Assembly (NCBI GenBank): GCA_019752375.1 | Contig: JAIEMG010000381.1 | Location: 1-33,895 of the forward strand | Source: Gemmataceae bacterium | Lineage (GTDB): Bacteria > Planctomycetota > Planctomycetia > Gemmatales > Gemmataceae | DNA: 33,895 nt | Direction: 5' to 3' | In this document: positions 24,181 to 30,993 of the stretch, one piece after another | How the letters are laid out: each line of letters opens with the position of its first letter | Numbering within the stretch: position 1 is the first letter of the stretch | Made by a program: the position numbers and the translations under genes | Notes under the pieces: model-generated | Told to the model about the DNA's origin: nothing | Databases searched by the model: none | Seen by the model: only the letters and a program-made list of their open reading frames with translations

Positions 24181-25410
24181 ATGGACGAGATGCTTGGGAC
24201 TTTCGACAAGGCCAACCGTGCTTTCATCGTGGAACGGGAAGAGTTTCGGCAGGCCACGGGCAAGCCGAACGTCAGGATGAGTATCCGCAGGTTGCAGAAG
24301 CTCTACCCCGAATGCCCGAACGACGAGCGTGGGGCGAGGCCGTTCTGGAACAAGTATTTGAAGTCGGTGTTGCTGGGGCAAGAACCGAACCAGTCCGAAC
24401 TGGAAACGCTTAGGGACAAAGATGAATGGTGGCTTCGGGGCGAGATGCCGATACCGGATGGCTTCTACCGGGACCGGGAAGGCACGATCCAACAAGTGAC
24501 GGTGAAGCACAACGGCATCAAGGCCGAAGTGGATACCTACCTCGACCGCCGCACCCAGACTTACAAGAACAAGAAGGCCGTGCTGTTGGTGAAGCAATAC
24601 CTGAACTTGTTCCTGAGCATCACCGGGGACATCAAGCTCGAAGCCATCACCCGCCAGCACTACGAGACGTACCACCAGAAGGTAATCAACCACAAGACGT
24701 GGGTTGCGAAGCGGAGCAAAGCGAACGCCATGCAACGCCTGAACTCGTTCCTAACGCACCTTGAGACGGTGAACACGAACTTGAATTTCAAGTTCAGGCA
24801 CAGCCCAGAATTCCGCATCCGTGGGGCTAACGTCGGGCAGAAGAACCAGTGGGAATTACCTCAACTGCAAGAAGCCATCAAGTTGAGTAAGGACACCCCG
24901 AGGGTACGGTTCGCCCTGTTGATGGCGATCAACACCGGGGCGTACTGGGGCGACCTGATGATGCCGAAGGGCGAGTACCACGGGCTTCAGAAGGACGACA
25001 TCAAGGGCGACTACTTGAAGGACGTGCCGAGGGAGAAGAACAACACGAAGGACCGCATCACGAAGGGGACGTGGTGGCTATTCCCCGAGACGAAGAAGGC
25101 GTTGATGTTCGGACTGAGCAAGTCCCAACTGGAAACCACCTTCACCAGTTTCAGGGACGAACACGGACTGCCGTTGTTCCTCGACATCAGGAAGACGATT
25201 TCCCAGTTGATCCACGACGACATCGGGGAAACGGAAGCCCGACTGTGGCGATGCGAGGAACTGGAAGGTTGCATTGGCACGAACTACGTCAAGATGTTCA
25301 GCGAGGAACAGATTGCCGACTTGAAGCGGGCGTTGATCTACGTTCGGGGAGTCTTGATCGAAGGCAAGCCCAGACGGAACCGAAGAGGGAAAATCAGGAA
25401 GCAAGGCTAA
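24181..25410 (+). CDS. Tyrosine-recombinase-like integrase, atypical
   Basis: 409 residues. The middle (about 110-210) has the helical core-binding character of phage integrases (VDTYLDRRTQTYKNKKAVLL, NAMQRLNSFLTHLE). The C-terminal domain keeps LRFALLMAINTG-like box I surroundings, but the position normally held by the first catalytic Arg reads NTGAYWGDL, without Arg. Box II is DIRKTISQLIHDD (R337), and a candidate nucleophile Tyr is Y369 in GTNYVKMF. Similar Arg-lacking integrase-like proteins are, as I recall, common in planctomycetes. It lies directly beside the left attachment site, the normal place for an integrase. Proposed role: site-specific integration and excision of the element at attC-like DNA. 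Catalytic competence is uncertain. GGGGAAAAGG precedes the ATG. Confidence 0.65.
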   Translation: MDEMLGTFDKANRAFIVEREEFRQATGKPNVRMSIRRLQKLYPECPNDERGARPFWNKYLKSVLLGQEPNQSELETLRDKDEWWLRGEMPIPDGFYRDREGTIQQVTVKHNGIKAEVDTYLDRRTQTYKNKKAVLLVKQYLNLFLSITGDIKLEAITRQHYETYHQKVINHKTWVAKRSKANAMQRLNSFLTHLETVNTNLNFKFRHSPEFRIRGANVGQKNQWELPQLQEAIKLSKDTPRVRFALLMAINTGAYWGDLMMPKGEYHGLQKDDIKGDYLKDVPREKNNTKDRITKGTWWLFPETKKALMFGLSKSQLETTFTSFRDEHGLPLFLDIRKTISQLIHDDIGETEARLWRCEELEGCIGTNYVKMFSEEQIADLKRALIYVRGVLIEGKPRRNRRGKIRKQG

Positions 25411-25412
25411 TA

Positions 25413-25431
25413 AGCCGATGGCAAGTCGGCT
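25413..25431 (+). terminator. Hairpin after integrase gene
   Basis: AGCCGA (25413-25418) pairs with TCGGCT (25426-25431) immediately after the stop, followed by ATTAA. A second CGGCTATTAAC word occurs about 40 nt later. A weak intrinsic terminator is likely. Confidence 0.45.
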
Positions 25432-25778
25432 ATTAACCCGGCTGCTGACCATGAGGGCTGTGATTGAAGACGGCTATTAACTGCTCAGAGCGTTCCGACA
25501 GTGTACACCCCACGAACCTCATGTTTTCATGGGGCTTTCGTGCTTTTGTTGCCCCTCTGCTCTGCTTTGTGGGAGAGTTGTGGTAGTCTTTCAAGGGGGT
25601 GGGTCAAGTCCGTGTTCTTTACAGCACGCCATCCCGCCGCCCCGCCCCTTGTTGCAGAATTATCATCTCCCGGCGACGAACGGAAAATGGCGAAAAAAGG
25701 TTCCATCACCCCCGGCCTTGCTCCACCAGCACCGGGTACTTGTTCTTGTTCTTGAAGGCCGTCGCCCTACATATCGGC
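25432..25778. other. Gene-poor stretch inside mobile element
   Basis: About 350 nt with no gene I can support. Small open frames exist on both strands but have poor composition and no ribosome binding site. On the minus strand 25706-25770 reads TAFKNKNKYPVLVEQGRG before a stop, which could be the tail of a lost gene. Confidence 0.4.
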
Positions 25779-25781
25779 ATG

Positions 25782-26036
25782 ATGCACACGACGTTCAAGG
25801 AGTGGTTAGCCCAGCATGATGAAGGGTTCCTGCTGCCCGACCGCCCGCCGCTCAAGGGGCTTCCCCGGCTCAATACGACCCCGTTCACCGACGCCCAACG
25901 GAGGCGATTTCACCCCAAGAAGGTGAAGACGATCAAGCCGTTCTCCCCGACCATCCAGAAGGTGAAGGAGATCGTGCCGAACAAGATGATCCCGAAGTTG
26001 AAGCCGCTCACGACGGCCGCGAAGCGGCCGACGTGA
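25782..26036 (+). CDS. Small basic protein of Gemmata type
   Basis: 84 residues: MHTTFKEWLAQHDEGFLLPD, then RPPLKGLPRLNTTPFTDAQR and a Lys/Pro-rich tail with TIQKVKEIVPNKMIPKLKP. I associate this layout (short TFxEWL helix, LLPDRPPxKGLxRIN, Lys-Pro tail ending xPNKxIPK) with small proteins that recur in Gemmata-like genomes, but no function is known. The ATG at 25782 or the adjacent one at 25779 may be used; no clear ribosome binding site is seen. It converges on the mercury operon. Confidence 0.55.
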   Translation: MHTTFKEWLAQHDEGFLLPDRPPLKGLPRLNTTPFTDAQRRRFHPKKVKTIKPFSPTIQKVKEIVPNKMIPKLKPLTTAAKRPT

Positions 26037-26086
26037 GCATCAACTACCACTACAGAAGCACAACCAGAATGGTGTCGTCCACAACT

Positions 26087-27265
26087 TTACTCTGCACCAA
26101 CAACCGATCCTGAGAAGCCAGCATCTTTGATGGCCTTGAGGATTTCGTCTTTCGGGAACTGACAGCAGGCTTCGGTGGATACCACGACTTGCTTGTTGCC
26201 GTAGTCCACTTTGGCAGTCAGCACACCCGGCACACCTTTGATCGCCTTTTCCAGAGCCACGGAGCAGCCCTCGCAGGTCATACCTTCGATGGCGATGGTC
26301 GTCTTCGTGACGAGCGGGTTTGTCGCCGTGGCTCCGCTTTCAGCCTCTCGGCTTGCCAAGAAGTAGCTGACGTATTTTGGGAAAAGCAGGAACACTACGG
26401 CCAGCAGCGTCACTGCCCACAACATGAACTTGTTCACGGTCATCATGGAGAACCGCCGCATCGTGTCCTCTTTGGGAACGGCACAGCAATCATGGGCAGT
26501 GGAACAGCAGTCGCCTTCGGTAGACCGAGACTTGCGAGGGCGATAAGTGAGGTAGAACGACGCCGCCAAGAACCCGAACGTCAGGACGATGAAAAGCGGT
26601 CTGTACGCTTCCAACGCTCCGGCGATTCCTGCTCCTGATACACCGAAGGCCAACAGCACCAGCGGCAACCAGCAGCAGCTTGAGGCCATGATTGCCGACA
26701 GGACTGTTCCAATTTTTGTAATCGTCTCGGCCTTGTTGCCTGACGACACGACGGGGGCAGTCGGGGTGAGTTCAGCCTTTGCTATTTCTATACCTCTGGC
26801 GACCGTGCCGAGACAGCACGAACCGGAAGGGTTCGTGACTTCACACGAACAGCCGGGGTCTTTCATATTCTGGCGAATGTCCGTCAAGGCGTTTGACTGG
26901 CCTTTCAGTCGGAGTTCGCTGGTGATCGTGGCGACGGAGTGGCCGAAGCAGTAGCAAAGGGGGCGTTCCCCCGTCGCTTCCTTCACACCAACCGCAACCT
27001 TGAGTTGATCTTTGGTGAACGTGACGCCGCTCTGCTCCCCGAAGTACACCACGTCGCATTGCGGCGAGTCGCAAAACCGCCAGCCGGTATTCCCTTTGGA
27101 CGGCGAGCAGCCGGACTCGCAATTCGATTCGTCTGCAACGGCAACCTCCGCAGCGTACTCATCCTTGAGCAACGCCCGCAGGGTCACAGCCTTGACGGTC
27201 TTTCCCTTCTTGCCGCACTTCGGGCAATCCGTGGTCGTCGCTGTGGTAGTTGTCGTCATGCTCAT
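26087..27265 (-). CDS. CopZ-like/MerT/MerP fusion, mercuric transporter
   Basis: 392 residues, three mercury-handling parts in one chain. Residues 10-155: a Cys-rich CopZ-type zinc/Fe-S region (CPKC at 14-17, C65, C70, CYC at 104-106, CSC at 139-141, CC at 150-151). Residues 180-300: MerT-like membrane part, with the vicinal pair CC (197-198) in the first helix (SAIMASSCCWLPLVLLAFG), further CC pairs at 253-254 and 260-261 in the loop, and a last helix at 280-300. Residues 318-392: MerP-like HMA domain with GMTCEGC (C331, C334). Hg2+ would pass from HMA Cys to the membrane pair and on to the cytoplasmic Cys sites. Start overlaps the merR stop (ATGA). No merA is present in the window. Confidence 0.85.
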   Translation of the reverse strand: MSMTTTTTATTTDCPKCGKKGKTVKAVTLRALLKDEYAAEVAVADESNCESGCSPSKGNTGWRFCDSPQCDVVYFGEQSGVTFTKDQLKVAVGVKEATGERPLCYCFGHSVATITSELRLKGQSNALTDIRQNMKDPGCSCEVTNPSGSCCLGTVARGIEIAKAELTPTAPVVSSGNKAETITKIGTVLSAIMASSCCWLPLVLLAFGVSGAGIAGALEAYRPLFIVLTFGFLAASFYLTYRPRKSRSTEGDCCSTAHDCCAVPKEDTMRRFSMMTVNKFMLWAVTLLAVVFLLFPKYVSYFLASREAESGATATNPLVTKTTIAIEGMTCEGCSVALEKAIKGVPGVLTAKVDYGNKQVVVSTEACCQFPKDEILKAIKDAGFSGSVVGAE

Positions 27266-27693
27266 TGTTCCTTTCTTGAACTGCGGGGGTGTCCATCCAG
27301 TGCGTCAAGGATGGGACACTCCGAACCGCCGCCGTTTTCGCAACACTCTTGGGTGAGCCGAACCAGTGCTTTCTTCATCCGTTGCAACGTCCTGATTTTT
27401 TCCTCAATGTCGGCAATCTTGATTTCTGCTCTGGCCTTCACGTCGTCGCAAGACGTGTCAGCATCAACCCGCAAGAAAAGAAGTTCCTTGATTTCGTTCA
27501 AGGTGAAGCCGAGTTCCTTCGCACGCTGAATGAAGAGCAAGCGGTCTATGACTTCCTCATCGAACTGCCGGTAGCCGGACACGGTGCGTTCCGGCTTGGC
27601 GAGCAGTCCTTCCCGTTCGTAGAACCGCACAGTCTCGATGCCGACGCCGGAACGGTGAGCAACCTGCCCGATGGTCAATGGCTTGATGGTCAT
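27262..27693 (-). CDS. merR: Mercury-responsive MerR regulator
   Basis: 143 residues. N-terminal winged helix (LTIGQVAHRSGVGIETVRFY, then YEREGLL), long dimer helix, and the mercury-binding cysteines at C82, C117 and C126, the same numbers as in Tn501 MerR, in TSCDD, QECCEN and SECPILDAL. It would repress and, with Hg2+, activate its promoter by untwisting an over-long spacer. GGAGGAAG lies upstream of the ATG. Here merR is first in the same operon as the transporter fusion, not divergent from it, and the genes overlap by four bases. Confidence 0.93.
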   Translation of the reverse strand: MTIKPLTIGQVAHRSGVGIETVRFYEREGLLAKPERTVSGYRQFDEEVIDRLLFIQRAKELGFTLNEIKELLFLRVDADTSCDDVKARAEIKIADIEEKIRTLQRMKKALVRLTQECCENGGGSECPILDALDGHPRSSRKEQ

Positions 27694-27719
27694 GGTCTGG
27701 CTTCCTCCGTCCTTCCCTC

Positions 27720-27751
27720 ATTATCGACCCTGTACCATACTACAGAGTCAA
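27720..27751 (-). promoter_or_regulatory. MerR-type promoter and operator
   Basis: On the minus strand TTGACT (27751-27746), a 20-nt spacer, then GATAAT (27725-27720). The spacer carries the dyad CTGTA-GTATGG-TACAG (27745-27730) placed against the -35 box. A 19-20 nt spacer with a dyad between the boxes is the hallmark of MerR-family regulation; transcription would start about 20 nt before the merR ATG. Confidence 0.85.
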
Positions 27752-27874
27752 GGCCACTTTCACGATACCACTCTTTGGCCTGCCAAATAGGGTCAAGCTC
27801 GTTCTCGCCTCCTTGCCCCGAACTTTTCTCGGTGTTCTTCGACCCCGCCATCGTGCCAAATTGACTATACCCTA

Positions 27875-27903
27875 TTGACACTGTGGCGAGCGGCCCGTAG
27901 GAT
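27875..27903 (+). promoter_or_regulatory. Sigma70-type promoter for serine recombinase
   Basis: TTGACA (27875-27880), 17-nt spacer, TAGGAT (27898-27903). Start of transcription near 27910 leaves a leader of about 20 nt to the ATG at 27929, with GAGGG between. This supports the 27929 start over the upstream in-frame codons at 27875 and 27905. Confidence 0.55.
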
Positions 27904-27928
27904 CATGGTGAACTCCGAGGGCTTCAAC

Positions 27929-28531
27929 ATGACCGTGGCTTGCTACGTCCGAGTTTCGACCCGACGCCAGAACGACGACGGCCAACGGGCCGAACTACAG
28001 AAGTGGCTCGACGGCAACGGCATCGACCCCCGACAGGTCGAGTGGTACGCCGACAAGGAGAGCGGCACGACGTTGAAGCGGCCAGAGTTCGACCGCCTGC
28101 AATCCGACATCTTTCACGGTAAGGTCAAGGTGGTCGTATTGTGGAAGTTGGACCGCCTCTCCCGCCGCCTCAAGGACGGCGTGACCACGTTGGCCGACTG
28201 GTCGGAGAAGAACATCCGGGTGGTGGTCGTGACGCAACAACTCGACTTCAGTGGGGCCATCGGTCGGCTGGTTGCCACCGTATTGTTGGGGTTGGCCGAG
28301 ATCGAGAACGAGTTCAGGAAGGAGCGTCAGGCGGCGGGTATCGAACAGGCGAAGAAGAAGGGCAAGTACAAGGGTCGGGCCAATGGCACGTTGAAGGGCA
28401 ACCCGGCCCGTGTGGTCGAACTCCGTGACAAGGGACTGACGGCCCCGGAGATCAGCACGGCGTTGGGCGTTTCGTTGCGGACGGTCTGGCGATACATGGG
28501 TCAGGGCAAGAACGAGCCGGTGAAGGCGTAG
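27929..28531 (+). CDS. Serine recombinase (resolvase/invertase family)
   Basis: 200 residues. Catalytic serine in CYVRVST (S10), then the resolvase blocks VVLWKLDRLSRRLKDGVTTL, VVVTQQLDFSGAIGRLVATV and LAEIENEFRKERQAAGIEQA, and a C-terminal HTH (LTAPEISTALGVSLRTVWRY). Length and order match small resolvases such as those of Tn3-type elements. Likely role in resolving multimers or inversion of the mobile element; it could also belong with the mer operon as one older transposon piece. It is divergent from merR; its promoter starts about 120 nt from that of merR. Confidence 0.9.
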   Translation: MTVACYVRVSTRRQNDDGQRAELQKWLDGNGIDPRQVEWYADKESGTTLKRPEFDRLQSDIFHGKVKVVVLWKLDRLSRRLKDGVTTLADWSEKNIRVVVVTQQLDFSGAIGRLVATVLLGLAEIENEFRKERQAAGIEQAKKKGKYKGRANGTLKGNPARVVELRDKGLTAPEISTALGVSLRTVWRYMGQGKNEPVKA

Positions 28532-28549
28532 GGATGACATGAAGGTGTG

Positions 28550-28583
28550 GCCCAGCCCGGCCGCGAAGCGGCCGTGGCTGGGC
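28550..28583 (+). terminator. GC-rich hairpin after resolvase gene
   Basis: GCCCAGC-CCGGCCGC pairs with GCGGCCGT-GGCTGGGC around a GAA loop, about 20 nt after the resolvase stop. Stable stem without a clear T-run. Likely transcription end. Confidence 0.55.
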
Positions 28584-28656
28584 AGTCACCACGACATTTC
28601 TTCAAGGTCGCCACACAGGAAACAAAATTCACCGATTCGGGGAATTGTTGGGGAAA

Positions 28657-29040
28657 ATGAAACGCTGGTGGATAGATACCACCATGAACAAAACAACCTT
28701 GCCCGGCATCTTCTCCCGGTACTCACAAGAGAAGTACGACACCTTCAAGAAATGGCTCGCCACGAAACACGGCCAGACCATCTACACCCTGTTCCGACAG
28801 TTCTCCGAAACGTACCGCAATGCCGGTCATGCCCGATGTGGGGCTAACTTGGTCGGCAACCGAATTCGTTGGGAATGCTCGGTGGGTGAGTATGTCGGCT
28901 TCAAAGTGTCGAACGATTTCCTGCCGATGCTCGCCCGCCAGATGGTAATTGACCAACCGGACTACGGCGACTTCTTCACCTTCCACGACACGGCCACGAA
29001 GAAGGCGTTGGAAGCTGCCGCCGTGGGGACTCAGATATGA
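28657..29040 (+). CDS. Unknown protein preceding the Rep-like gene
   Basis: 127 residues. Basic N-terminal half (SRYSQEKYDTFKKWLATKHG, TIYTLFRQFSETYR), then GANLVGNRIRWECSVGEYVG and FKVSNDFLPMLARQM, ending with an acidic-aromatic patch (DYGDFFTFHDT). No family recognised; the position just before a Rep-like gene suggests an accessory DNA-binding or replication role, which is inference. The ATG at 28657 follows GGGG; an internal ATG at 28684 lacks a ribosome binding site. Confidence 0.6.
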   Translation: MKRWWIDTTMNKTTLPGIFSRYSQEKYDTFKKWLATKHGQTIYTLFRQFSETYRNAGHARCGANLVGNRIRWECSVGEYVGFKVSNDFLPMLARQMVIDQPDYGDFFTFHDTATKKALEAAAVGTQI

Positions 29041-29080
29041 GTATTTAATACGCCTTACACGACGAACGGGTAAAATGAAG

Positions 29081-29117
29081 AACCCGCCGCACGGCTGCGA
29101 ACCAAGTGCGACGGGTT
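29081..29117. repeat. Inverted repeat upstream of Rep-like gene
   Basis: AACCCGCCGCAC (29081-29092) and GTGCGACGGGTT (29106-29117) pair over 12 bp with one mismatch and a 13-nt loop. It lies 13 nt before the Rep-like start codon. It could end the preceding gene or be the nick-site hairpin of a rolling-circle-type origin. Confidence 0.5.
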
Positions 29118-29130
29118 GAAGTGACCTACT

Positions 29131-30378
29131 GTGATAAATAGTATCCTTGCACCAAAATTGTTTCAAGTTCGTCCCAAGAGGCGGTTTCGACCCCTTCATT
29201 ACACCGAGGACGGCTGGTACACCCTTGACGGCTTCCTGTACGAAGCCGACAAGCTGGCCCGGTGCGTCCAGTGGGCCAGACAAAGATACTTCACGTCCGA
29301 GTTCACGTTCTTCGCCTCCATCAACTTCACCGACGACTTGACCGCCGCCGAGATGAAATGTTTGTGGTCGAAAGTGTGCCGCTACTTGTCGAACAAGGGT
29401 GTCGTCGCCTTGTACGTTTGCGAAGTCAGCCGCCGCAGCAATCACTTCAACTTCCATCTTCTTGTCCGAAGCCAAACCCCCGACCTTGCGGAGTTGGTGA
29501 AGACCGCCGCCAAGACCGTGAACACCAACATCAAGGTGGAACCCTACGATCCGGGCCGTGGCCGCTACGCCGTCCGCTACATGGTGAAGGCGAAGACGCC
29601 GAAGTACAAGCACGGCGAGATCGTCAGCCGTGACCGTTGGGCAAGGAAGCGTGTCCTACTTCGCCAAGAACTCAAGATGAGGAAGTACGGCACGATTGGC
29701 CGATTCTGGCCGCAAGGAATGAACAAAGAAGGCATCTGGAAAGAGATCGTCGCCCATGAAAGGAAGATCAACGACGGCCTTCAACAGCCCGGTGCGGAAG
29801 AGTACGCCCGTGAGATGTACGAACTCACGCAGGGCTTCTTCTCCTTGAACCGGGTTCGCCGTTCGGTGGGCTTCTTCGGTGTGCCTGCTGGTTGGGTTCC
29901 CAAGCTGGACGACGATCTTGTTGTTCGGGATGAAGTTGATGTTCAAGAACCCGAAGTCCAAGTTCATCCCGGCCACGGTCTTGTTGCTTCTGATGTTCAA
30001 GAAGCCCATCAGACCGCCCCCAGCACGCACCAGAAGGCTTCCAGAAACCCAAGACCACGTTCGGCGTGGGTAGGCCACCAGAAGAACCCCGTGAACAGGC
30101 CGTCCGAGTCTCTGAAAATCTCAGAGGAACCGGGCAGTTTCCCGTTCACTTTCTCTGAAAACGTGGTAGAAAAAGAGCAGAAATTAAGCGGTTTCAGTGA
30201 ATCAGGTCAGGTGCAGCGACTGGTTCGGCGTACCTTCTTCCCGCTCGCCTCGGCTCGCCCATCACGGCGGGGGCTGCCCGGCCAGGTCGGCGACGAATTG
30301 TTCGACCCCTTCATGGTCGAAGATGACCGGCACCCCGCCCGGCCCGAGGAAGACCGCCACCCCGTCGCGGAAGATTAG
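29131..30378 (+). CDS. Rep-like HUH-type protein with altered C-terminus
   Basis: 415 residues from a GTG start. Order of motifs fits HUH-type replication initiators: FFASINFTDDL (about 60-70, motif I), NHFNFHLLV (H105 and H109, in place of a strict His-x-His), and RYAVRYMVKAK (candidate Tyr 146 or 150) as the nicking motif. Such proteins nick one strand and stay linked to DNA through Tyr. The middle is helical and basic, and residues 270-360 are low complexity. The right attachment site lies inside the gene, so residues from about 359 on come from host cassette DNA and overlap an antisense cassette gene; in the excised circle the frame would instead end about 22 codons later at a TAG near 24108. 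Assignment to HUH Rep is moderate. Confidence 0.55.
   Translation: MINSILAPKLFQVRPKRRFRPLHYTEDGWYTLDGFLYEADKLARCVQWARQRYFTSEFTFFASINFTDDLTAAEMKCLWSKVCRYLSNKGVVALYVCEVSRRSNHFNFHLLVRSQTPDLAELVKTAAKTVNTNIKVEPYDPGRGRYAVRYMVKAKTPKYKHGEIVSRDRWARKRVLLRQELKMRKYGTIGRFWPQGMNKEGIWKEIVAHERKINDGLQQPGAEEYAREMYELTQGFFSLNRVRRSVGFFGVPAGWVPKLDDDLVVRDEVDVQEPEVQVHPGHGLVASDVQEAHQTAPSTHQKASRNPRPRSAWVGHQKNPVNRPSESLKISEEPGSFPFTFSENVVEKEQKLSGFSESGQVQRLVRRTFFPLASARPSRRGLPGQVGDELFDPFMVEDDRHPARPEEDRHPVAED
30206..30229 (-). repeat. Right attachment site / attC half site F
   Basis: GTCAGGTGCAGCG (30206-30218) followed by ACTG and GTTCGGC (30223-30229), the outer end of an attC-like site. Joined to the left flank at 24030-24043 it rebuilds a continuous arm like that of site A. 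It lies about 33 nt after the stop of the cassette gene to its right, the normal attC position. Confidence 0.7.
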
Positions 30379-30495
30379 CGCCCCCGGATGGTCGATCTCG
30401 AACCGCGCGCCGCTCCCCAGCACGACCGTGAAGGGGCGGAACGGCGAGCGCTGCTGGAACGCGGCAAGGGTTTGGTCGAAATGATCCGCAGTCAT
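30262..30495 (-). CDS. Cassette gene, small planctomycete protein
   Basis: 77 residues: TADHFDQTLAAFQQRSPFRP, FTVVLGSGARFEIDHPGALI, FRDGVAVFLGPGGVPVIFDH. The PFRPFTV-L-G--FE--HP pattern is one I associate with small planctomycete proteins predicted to be all-beta; function unknown. The Met at 30495 was chosen because conservation begins there; the frame stays open upstream without protein-like content. Its 3' part lies antisense to the hybrid tail of the Rep-like frame. Confidence 0.65.
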   Translation of the reverse strand: MTADHFDQTLAAFQQRSPFRPFTVVLGSGARFEIDHPGALIFRDGVAVFLGPGGVPVIFDHEGVEQFVADLAGQPPP

Positions 30496-30565
30496 CGCAG
30501 GCACCGCGCGCAAGACAGGGCGACACCTGTATCCTACCGCACCGGCGAGCGATTGCACAGCCCGC

Positions 30566-30775
30566 TCATGGCCGAAGTTGAAGGTAGAAGCTACCAGCAC
30601 CCTGGACGATGAAGCCGTAGCCGTTGAGGAGTTGGCGCATCGCGCGCCAACTCCCGTGCTGCTGGACGGCGAAATCCTCCAGCGCGTCGTAGGCGGCTGC
30701 GTTGTTTGCGAATGGGCCGCCTGGAATCACAACCCGCCCTTGCGGACCGGTATAGATGACGTAGACCTCGATCAT
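30566..30775 (-). CDS. Cassette gene, small unknown protein
   Basis: 69 residues: MIEVYVIYTGPQGRVVIPGG, then PFANNAAAYDALEDFAVQQH and NGYGFIVQGAGSFYLQL. Strand-helix-strand pattern, no motif recognised. GGGAG lies 8 nt upstream of the ATG at 30775, and the preceding zinc-ribbon gene ends 11 nt before, so the two are one unit. Confidence 0.6.
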   Translation of the reverse strand: MIEVYVIYTGPQGRVVIPGGPFANNAAAYDALEDFAVQQHGSWRAMRQLLNGYGFIVQGAGSFYLQLRP

Positions 30776-30786
30776 GGGCACTCCCG

Positions 30787-30948
30787 TCACTTTCCAGCCG
30801 TGGTGTTGCCGTACCCGTTGCAACGCGGGCATTTATTGATGGCATTGGACGGCGGGTTGGCGTTCCCCGCCTTGCAGTCGCGCCGGTTGCACCACGTCGC
30901 GCCGCACTTCGTGCATTGATACAGGGTTCCGCCGCACCGACAGTTCAT
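30787..30948 (-). CDS. Cassette gene, 53-residue zinc-ribbon protein
   Basis: 53 residues with three CxxC-type pairs: [20 protein letters not shown], then NRRDCKAGN and [10 protein letters not shown]. Two zinc sites are likely. GGAG lies 6 nt before the ATG at 30948, and the GTTCGGC edge of the half site at 30966 is only 17 nt upstream, exactly the cassette layout. It is the cassette closest to the integrase remnant and heads a run of three minus-strand genes with no palindrome between them. Confidence 0.7.
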   Translation of the reverse strand: MNCRCGGTLYQCTKCGATWCNRRDCKAGNANPPSNAINKCPRCNGYGNTTAGK

Positions 30949-30965
30949 GGGAGGCTCCTTTCTTC

Positions 30966-30993
30966 GCCGAACGACTCAGCTCAGCAGCGGCGG
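30966..30993 (-). repeat. Half attC-like site G next to integrase remnant
   Basis: GCCGAAC (30966-30972), GACTC, AGCTCAGCAGCGGCGG. This is one arm only; the sequence then passes directly into integrase coding sequence. A deletion joining an attC to the middle of intI would produce this and would also have removed attI and the intI promoter. Confidence 0.65.

Larger units (their letters stand above)
24057..30218. mobile_element. Integrative element with mercury operon, about 6.2 kb
   Basis: Bounded by the 13-bp direct repeat GTCAGGTGCAGCG at 24044-24056 and 30206-30218. It looks visibly richer in A and T than the flanks, and its genes use different codons. Contents in order: recombination region with repeated arm-type motifs, tyrosine-recombinase-like gene, a small basic protein, a two-gene mercury operon on the minus strand, a serine recombinase, an unknown gene, a hairpin, and a Rep-like gene at the right end. 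The mix of integrase and Rep-like gene suggests an integrative element able to circularise and perhaps replicate briefly. It interrupts the cassette array within an attC arm. Whether it is still active is unknown. Confidence 0.7.

Noticed and set aside
25706..25888. Small minus-strand frame ending KYPVLVEQGRG
   Set aside because: The end looks protein-like but the start is not and no ribosome binding site is seen; kept only as a note in the gene-poor stretch.
19286..30993. The GCCGAAC palindromes as a CRISPR array or as simple REP repeats
   Set aside because: They are spaced by whole genes rather than short spacers, and they sit at fixed distances from gene ends next to an IntI remnant, which REP repeats would not explain.
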